Positions 6,185-10,254 of a DNA stretch of 10,254 nt are shown piece after piece. The stretch lies in assembly GCA_030433195.1 (NCBI GenBank), contig JAUIME010000119.1, positions 1-10,254 of the forward strand. The letters run 5' to 3'. Both the position numbers and the translations under genes were made by a program. Source of the stretch: a bacterium. GTDB lineage: Bacteria; Planctomycetota; JACOTG01; JAUIME01. A model generated the notes under the pieces. It ran no database searches, was not told the DNA's origin, and worked only from the letters and a program-made list of their open reading frames with translations. Positions within the stretch are counted from its first letter, which is position 1; every line of letters begins with the position of its first letter.

Positions 6185-7450
6185 TCAGCTCTTCGCGCCC
6201 TCGGGCGCGTCACCCTTGATGATGTGGATGTCACGCTGCGGGTACGGGATCGAGATGCCTTCCTGGTCGAAGCGCTTCTTGAGCGCCTTGGTGAGATCCC
6301 AGTACACGGTCCAGTAGTCGCTGGTTTTCGTCCACGGCCGCACGATGAAGTCGACCGAAGACTCGCCGAGGTTGTGCAGCTTGATCGCGGGTTCGGGATC
6401 CTTCAGGACGAGCTCGTGGCTCGTCACGACGTCGCGAATCACCTCTTCGGCCTTGTCGATATCGTCTTCGTAGCCGATGCCCATCGTGAGGTCGACGCGG
6501 CGCGTGTCGTTCGCGGTGACGTTCGTGATGACGCCGCCCCAGATCGCGCCGTTCGGGACGACTTGCACCTGGTTGTCGGGCGTCCCGATGGTCGTCGAGA
6601 CGAGGCTCATCGACGTGACCTTGCCCGTCACGCCGCCCGCGGTCACGACATCACCGACATCGTACGGGCGATAGAGCAGGAGCATGATCCCGGCCGCGAA
6701 GTTGCCGAGCGTGTCCTGCAGTGCGAAGCCGACCACGAAGCCGAGAACACCGATGCCGGCGAGCAGCGGGGCGATCGGAACGTTGAGCACCATGAGCCCG
6801 ATCAAGAGCCCCGCGAGCATCACGACCTTCGTCACGACGTTGACGAAGAAGTCCTTGAGCAGCGCCGAAGTCTTGAGCTTCGACATCTCGAGCGACGTCT
6901 TCACCATGCGTCCCGCGATGCGGCTCAGGATGCCGAAGCTGATCATGATCGCGATGAACAGCAGCAGCTTCACGACGTAGCCCGGCGCGTTCGCGATGAC
7001 CCACTCCTTCGAGCGGTCGAACATCTTCGTGAACATCCCCGTGACGGCTTTCGTGCTCAGGTTGTCGAGGCTGAAGTCCCCCGTCTCGAGCAGCATCGTC
7101 TGGTATTCGCCAGCATCGATGCCGCGCTCCTTCATCACCGCGACGTGCACTTTGAGCGTCGCGTACTGATCGTCGAGCTCGATCTGCTTGGCCTTCTGCT
7201 CGGATTCGAGCGGGGCCTTGGCCGCGTCGTCGGCGGCTTCCTTGATCTGCCCGCCGAGGTCGTCGAGCTCGGACTTCAGCGTGGCGATCCGGTCCGCGAC
7301 GTCCTTGGCGGACTGCTCGATCGCGGAATCGGACTGACCTTCGAGTGACGTGCGAATGGCCGCGTCGTCGATCTCGGCGCGCGCCGAGGTCGCGGACGCC
7401 ACCGACAAAGACAACGCCAACAGGGACATGAACATGAATCGAGAACGCAT
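6185..7450 (-). CDS. MscS-family mechanosensitive channel with exported N-terminus and periplasmic helical domain
   Basis: 421 aa; a membrane channel that opens under membrane tension to release solutes on osmotic downshift. Residues 1-25 are a cleavable signal peptide ending SARA before EIDD. Residues 35-115 are charged and helical (coiled-coil-like, ATLKSELDDLGGQIKEAADD, 56-75) and should lie in the periplasm. TM1 is about 157-179, TM2 about 199-223, and TM3 about 225-262 with LGFVVGFALQDTLGNFAAGI, the Gly/Ala-rich pore helix. The cytoplasmic beta domain (YDVGDVVTAGGVTGKVTSMS, VVPNGAIWGGVITN at 297-310) and the alpha/beta tail (DYWTVYWDLTKALKKRFD; ISIPYPQRDIHI) match E. coli MscS block for block. 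E. coli MscS is 286 aa; the extra length is N-terminal. The ATG at 7450 is chosen for its GGAGGAGGA site 7 nt away and for the signal peptide directly after it. It is flanked by hairpins on both sides, so probably transcribed alone. Confidence 0.96.
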   Translation of the reverse strand: MRSRFMFMSLLALSLSVASATSARAEIDDAAIRTSLEGQSDSAIEQSAKDVADRIATLKSELDDLGGQIKEAADDAAKAPLESEQKAKQIELDDQYATLKVHVAVMKERGIDAGEYQTMLLETGDFSLDNLSTKAVTGMFTKMFDRSKEWVIANAPGYVVKLLLFIAIMISFGILSRIAGRMVKTSLEMSKLKTSALLKDFFVNVVTKVVMLAGLLIGLMVLNVPIAPLLAGIGVLGFVVGFALQDTLGNFAAGIMLLLYRPYDVGDVVTAGGVTGKVTSMSLVSTTIGTPDNQVQVVPNGAIWGGVITNVTANDTRRVDLTMGIGYEDDIDKAEEVIRDVVTSHELVLKDPEPAIKLHNLGESSVDFIVRPWTKTSDYWTVYWDLTKALKKRFDQEGISIPYPQRDIHIIKGDAPEGAKS

Positions 7451-7457
7451 CGCAGAA

Positions 7458-7466
7458 TCCTCCTCC
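7458..7466 (-). promoter_or_regulatory. Shine-Dalgarno GGAGGAGGA of the mscS-like gene
   Basis: On the - strand GGAGGAGGA ends 7 nt before the ATG at 7450. An alternative ATG at 7468 overlaps this site and would put six acidic/polar residues before the signal peptide, so it is less likely. Confidence 0.8.
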
Positions 7467-7619
7467 ATCGAGTGTGGCTGGGTCCTGACCGGCAGGCCTA
7501 ACGCGCGAAGTGATTTCGGGCCGTTGGGTCCGTCCCGCATCGCACGCCGACGCCGCGCCCCCTTGCGATCGGCGGCACCTTCCGGCAGAGCGGTCGGTAT
7601 AGCTTCCGAGCCCCGAATA

Positions 7620-7649
7620 CGCTACGCGCGGCGGATCGCTACGCGCGGC
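7620..7649. repeat. 13-bp direct repeat, 17-bp period
   Basis: CGCTACGCGCGGC occurs at 7620-7632 and again, without a mismatch, at 7637-7649, separated by GGAT. It lies 170-200 nt upstream of the mscS-like start and just beyond the hairpin that ends the kinase-like gene. Tandem sites 17 bp apart could be regulator binding sites for the channel gene. A - strand TATACC (7595-7600) nearby is a possible -10, without a convincing -35. The rest of the gap 7451-7706 (256 nt) holds nothing else I recognise. Confidence 0.5.
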
Positions 7650-7652
7650 TCC

Positions 7653-7685
7653 CCGGGGGCGCGATCGACGACGCGCGCGCCCCGG
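7653..7685 (-). terminator. GC-rich hairpin after the kinase-like gene
   Basis: GGGGCGCG (7656-7663) pairs perfectly with CGCGCCCC (7676-7683) around a 12-nt loop, and two more pairs follow past a bulged G at 7655 (7653-7654 with 7684-7685). It lies 21 nt past the stop of the kinase-like gene on the - strand. There is no T-run after it, so it could be a weak terminator or a 3'-end stabiliser. Confidence 0.45.
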
Positions 7686-7706
7686 AATCCGCCGACACGT
7701 CGACGG

Positions 7707-8444
7707 TCACGACCCGCCCCGCGAACGTCGATGTCGGCCCACGCCCTCGCGATCCGACCAGTCGAAGATCCGGCGCGTGACGACGTTGTACGCCTTCTTG
7801 AAGGTCGCTCGCCACAGCCTCGAGACTCCGGACGGACGCGACAAGATCCGACGCTCGCGATCCGTGAGCGACTCCGGGCAGTACGTCCGCTTGTGTTTGA
7901 GCAGGTGCCGGATGTCTTCGCGCGCCATCGCCCGGAAGATGCGACCGCGCAATCCGCGCACGCGTCCCTCGCTCACTCGAAACACGAACGCGAGTTGGAA
8001 GTCCACGAGCGCCGGATCACCGGCGGGCGTCACCAGCCAGTTCGGTTCTTTGGCCGTGTCGCTGTGCAACACGCCGCAGCGCCGCAGGTCGCGAAGCAGT
8101 CGACGCGCGCGACGGTAGAACGCGGGATCGCGCGGCTCGGCGAGATGCATCGGACGACCCGCGATCCAACTGCGTACGACGCCGGTGGCCGAACGCTCGA
8201 GCACGCGGGGTACGAATCGCGACACGAGGTCGGAGTCTCCGTATCGCATCGCGGCGAGCCGTTCGAGCGCCCGCGCCTCGCGCGCCGCGAGCCACCGCGC
8301 CACGGGCCGAGCGAGCCACGGAGCTCGCGCCACGTTGCGTCGGACCGCATCGAGTTCCTCGGGCTCGCCGATCAGGGCCCCGCGCTCGATCGCACCGAAC
8401 GGATCCTGCTTCAGTATCTCGTCGACCCGAAATCGACCGTCCAT
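7707..8444 (-). CDS. Small RIO/Kdo-kinase-like (protein-kinase-fold) protein
   Basis: 245 aa. The core is a protein-kinase-fold catalytic centre: CGVLHSDTAKEPNWLVTP (123-140) supplies the HxD catalytic loop (His127, Asp129) and the metal-binding Asn135. LVDFQLAF (146-153) gives the Asp148 of the DFG position, here DFQ. This order is typical of the RIO/WaaP/KdkA-type small kinases that phosphorylate lipopolysaccharide core sugars or proteins. The N-terminal lobe is short. VRRNVARAPWLARPVARWLAAREARALERL resembles the equivalent region of proteobacterial relatives, but the usual ATP-anchoring Lys is not evident and Arg appears instead (Arg35/36). The C-terminus is basic (GRHRRSRGGS). The ATG at 8444 follows GGAGGT (8453-8448) with a short 3-nt gap. 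It may act on envelope lipid or glycan; that is an inference from the family. Serine/threonine kinase activity is not shown. Confidence 0.85.
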   Translation of the reverse strand: MDGRFRVDEILKQDPFGAIERGALIGEPEELDAVRRNVARAPWLARPVARWLAAREARALERLAAMRYGDSDLVSRFVPRVLERSATGVVRSWIAGRPMHLAEPRDPAFYRRARRLLRDLRRCGVLHSDTAKEPNWLVTPAGDPALVDFQLAFVFRVSEGRVRGLRGRIFRAMAREDIRHLLKHKRTYCPESLTDRERRILSRPSGVSRLWRATFKKAYNVVTRRIFDWSDREGVGRHRRSRGGS

Positions 8445-8534
8445 CCGACCTCCGACCCGTCGTCATCAGGGCGTACCATGAAGCCTGAACCGACCGGTTT
8501 CCGCAAGCGTTGGCTACCGGATCGACGATTCGCC

Positions 8535-8562
8535 TTGCTCCCGGCCGAAGTCGGGGTATCCT
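8535..8562 (+). promoter_or_regulatory. Candidate sigma-70-like promoter of the exported helical protein
   Basis: TTGCTC (8535-8540), a 16-nt spacer, then TATCCT (8557-8562), in the 236-nt divergent gap between the kinase-like gene (-) and the gene starting at 8681 (+). It would give a leader of about 110 nt. Planctomycete promoters are poorly defined, so this is a pattern match only. I found no equally good promoter for the divergent kinase-like gene. Confidence 0.3.
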
Positions 8563-8680
8563 TCGACCGGCACTTCGCGACGGCTCCGCCCGTCGGGATT
8601 CCCGCCCTCCGAGCGCCTCGACCCAGGGACGCTCCCGCGCCACCCGCCCGCCATCCGCCAGATCCCGAGGAGACTCCACG

Positions 8681-9580
8681 ATGATCCACGTCTTGACGAC
8701 TCTCTGGCTGCTCGCCGCCCCGACGGCTACCGACGATCCGGCCGCCGCCTTCGCGAAACAACTCGCTCCCCACGTCGCGGTCCTCGAAGACGCGGGCACC
8801 GACGCATCGCGCGCGCAGGCCGCCATCGACGCCATTCTACGGCTCGCCGCATCGAGCTCGAACGCGACGCCCGAAACCGTCCTCGAAGCGCTTTGGTCCG
8901 GCATTCTCGCTGGTTCCGACGAAACGCGCGAGGCCGCCGCGGCCGCGATGGTCCGGGGCAAGCACGCCTCGGGACTCGTCGCGTTCGCCAAAGCGGAGCG
9001 GCGCCGTATCGAAGACGCGCTCGATACCGCCATGGCGCCCGACGAAGAGACGGCGAACGCCGCCAAGGGCAACGTGACGAGCGCCGCGATCCTGACGTCG
9101 AAAACCCAAGCCAACCCTGCAGCCGAGACGCAAGACGCGCCGTCGCCCGAAGAACGCCGCGCGGCGGAGCTTCGTCGCGCCACGCGCGGAACGCGCGCTC
9201 TCGCGTACCTGCTCGGTCGTGTTCCGGCCGACGAGTCGGCCGACATCCTTTCCGCTCTCGGGCATCGACTGCGTGATCGCGAGACCCGACGCGCGATCGA
9301 CGCCTCGGACGATCCCGACGCCGAAGCCGCCGTTTACGTCGCGCTGGCCACGATCGGTCGTCGCGACGGCGTGATGGTCTGCGTACGCGCACTCGCAGGA
9401 ATGCGCACCGGCAAGCCGTTGTACCAGGTCGACGAGGCCCTGCGTGTCATGGCCGAACGCCGCGGCGTGACGCCCCCCGAAGGCCCCGCCAAGCAGGCCC
9501 GCTTCCGTTGGAGCCTCTGGTCGCGGAAGTACCAAGGGTTCTTCCCGGAATCGCTCGGCCCCTTCAAGCCCGCTCGCTGA
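8681..9580 (+). CDS. Probably exported alpha-helical (HEAT-like) protein of unknown function
   Basis: 299 aa from the ATG at 8681, which has GAGGAGA (8668-8674) about 6 nt upstream; the frame is open further upstream but without another ribosome site. Residues 1-16 (MIHVLTTLWLLAAPTA) are a short signal-peptide-like hydrophobic start with little positive charge, so export is likely but not certain. The rest is almost entirely helical and Ala/Arg/Glu-rich. Repeating helix pairs at about 40-57, 63-77, 80-100 and 165-260 (TRALAYLLGR, ADILSALGHRLRDR, EAAVYVALATIGRRDGVMV) recall HEAT-type solenoids. A low-complexity linker lies at 115-160. The last 25 residues differ in character, being aromatic and basic (FRWSLWSRKYQGFFPESLG), and may be a docking tail. 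No enzyme motif seen. It is divergent from the kinase-like gene and convergent with the SGNH hydrolase (38-nt gap without a clear terminator). Confidence 0.8.
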   Translation: MIHVLTTLWLLAAPTATDDPAAAFAKQLAPHVAVLEDAGTDASRAQAAIDAILRLAASSSNATPETVLEALWSGILAGSDETREAAAAAMVRGKHASGLVAFAKAERRRIEDALDTAMAPDEETANAAKGNVTSAAILTSKTQANPAAETQDAPSPEERRAAELRRATRGTRALAYLLGRVPADESADILSALGHRLRDRETRRAIDASDDPDAEAAVYVALATIGRRDGVMVCVRALAGMRTGKPLYQVDEALRVMAERRGVTPPEGPAKQARFRWSLWSRKYQGFFPESLGPFKPAR

Positions 9581-9618
9581 TCGCGGCGACGACGCCCCCA
9601 TCGGCGACACCCGTGCGC

Positions 9619-10254
9619 TCATCGCGCCGGGAGGACTCCCTCGTCGACGAGGAACCGGGCGAATAACTCGGCCTTCACGCGCGCGCCCGCCGCGTTGTTG
9701 TGGCGACCGTCGGCCCAATACGTCGTGTCGCGCGGCATGACGGCGGCGAAGTCGAAGAACGGCTGCGCGAACTCGACGGCAACCTCGCGTAGCACGTCGT
9801 TGTGTTCGCGGTACCCGCGCACGTACGGGGGCGTGCCCGCGTAGTCGTCCATCGTGTCGACGTACGCCCAGCTCGCGAACACGAGCGGCACGCCGCGGCG
9901 CGTCGCGGCGTTCGCCATCGCCGCGAGGTTCGCGCGAAAATGGACCGGCGGGTTCGCATCGAGCCACGCCATCCGCTGCGCCTCGGGAGCCCGTTCGTCG
10001 AGGCGATTCACCCAGTCACGCAGCCGATTGCGCTGCGAAAACCCGTACTGCACTCCCAGCACGTGCAGCACCATCGATCGATCCCACCAGCCGAGCCGCT
10101 GCGTCCAGGCATGACGATATCCCGTGTTGTCGCGGCGGTAGGTCTCGGGCGGAACGAGTCTCGCGTGTACGTCGTTGGTCGCGTGGTAGACGATCACGAC
10201 GTCGGGATCGAGCGGCCAAACGCGTAGCTCGAGATTCAGCATCGACTCCCAGCT
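9619..10254 (-). CDS. SGNH/GDSL-family hydrolase (N-terminus outside window)
   Basis: 211 codons are visible and the frame stays open to the last base, so the gene continues beyond the right edge. An internal ATG at 10242 is not the true start, because the residues before it (SWES) continue the family pattern that leads into block III. Family members are esterases, lipases or glycan/peptidoglycan O-acyl hydrolases, often exported. Visible blocks in fragment numbering: VIVYHATND at 20-28, with Asn27 of block III (oxyanion hole), and WADGRHNNAAG at 180-190, with Asp182 and His185 of the C-terminal DxxH pair. The nucleophile block GDS and the signal peptide, if any, are off the edge. FANL-type helix HFRANLAAMANAATRRGVPLVF (105-126) and HNDVLREVA (151-159) fit the fold. 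The substrate cannot be told; planctomycetes have many such genes. Confidence 0.9.
   Translation of the reverse strand, partial: SWESMLNLELRVWPLDPDVVIVYHATNDVHARLVPPETYRRDNTGYRHAWTQRLGWWDRSMVLHVLGVQYGFSQRNRLRDWVNRLDERAPEAQRMAWLDANPPVHFRANLAAMANAATRRGVPLVFASWAYVDTMDDYAGTPPYVRGYREHNDVLREVAVEFAQPFFDFAAVMPRDTTYWADGRHNNAAGARVKAELFARFLVDEGVLPAR

Noticed and set aside
6224..7348. Long + strand frame opposite the mscS-like gene
   Set aside because: Antisense shadow: composition is a mirror of the channel codons (Arg/Asp/Glu/His-rich), no domain is recognisable, and MscS motifs on the - strand are unambiguous.
7350..8684. Long + strand frame crossing the channel start, a hairpin, the kinase-like gene and the divergent promoter gap
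   Set aside because: It overlaps several supported features on the other strand, is Arg/Pro-rich without domains, and has no ribosome site.
1..10254. Search for a defence island, CRISPR array, insertion sequence, integrase, toxin-antitoxin pair or prophage genes
   Set aside because: No transposase, integrase, nuclease or spacer-repeat pattern was found; the genes form ordinary metabolic and envelope units with uniform composition.

Overview
This is a G+C-rich bacterial chromosome segment (roughly two thirds G+C by eye, with codons ending mostly in G or C). It carries ordinary single-copy genes in short transcription units. The best taxonomic clue is the truncated elongation factor G at the left edge. 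It is the mitochondrial EF-G1-like (spdEFG1) type, which is known from Planctomycetota, spirochaetes, some deltaproteobacterial lineages and mitochondria, and it is not followed by tuf as in a str operon. That type, together with the VOC and DinB proteins, a poorly characterised secreted HEAT-like protein and an SGNH hydrolase, suggests a planctomycete or a similar Gram-negative lineage. This is inference; there is no rRNA here to settle it.

Layout. The left part is on the + strand: the 3' 620 codons of fusA (2-1864), a RecA/KaiC-fold protein with a degraded P-loop (1925-2623), and a class IV PLP-dependent aminotransferase (2628-3584) starting 4 nt after it. A 232-nt non-coding leader with a GC hairpin precedes a small exported cysteine-containing protein (3817-4266). 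A hairpin terminator follows, then a PhnB-like VOC protein (4396-4788) with a near-perfect Shine-Dalgarno.

The middle part is on the - strand. Read in transcription order from the right it holds a small RIO/Kdo-kinase-like protein (8444-7707), an MscS channel with an exported N-terminus and a periplasmic helical domain (7450-6185), a strong hairpin terminator, a DinB-like protein (6075-5575), and an Arg-rich protein of unknown function whose GTG start overlaps the dinB stop by 4 nt (5578-4811). The right part holds a divergently transcribed, probably exported helical protein (8681-9580, +) and, convergent to it, an SGNH/GDSL hydrolase cut by the right edge (10254-9619, -).

The genes look like housekeeping and envelope functions: translation, amino-acid metabolism, osmotic safety valve, envelope hydrolase and kinase. 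Only two links are directly supported by gene spacing: the RecA-like protein with the aminotransferase, and DinB with the Arg-rich protein. I see no mobile element, CRISPR array, defence island, tRNA or rRNA, and no clear candidate for a new multi-gene system. The most interesting items are the pseudo-ATPase-like RecA-fold protein, the GTGA-coupled DinB pair, the lysine-less kinase-like protein, and several hairpins, two of which have strand-polar G-U pairs.
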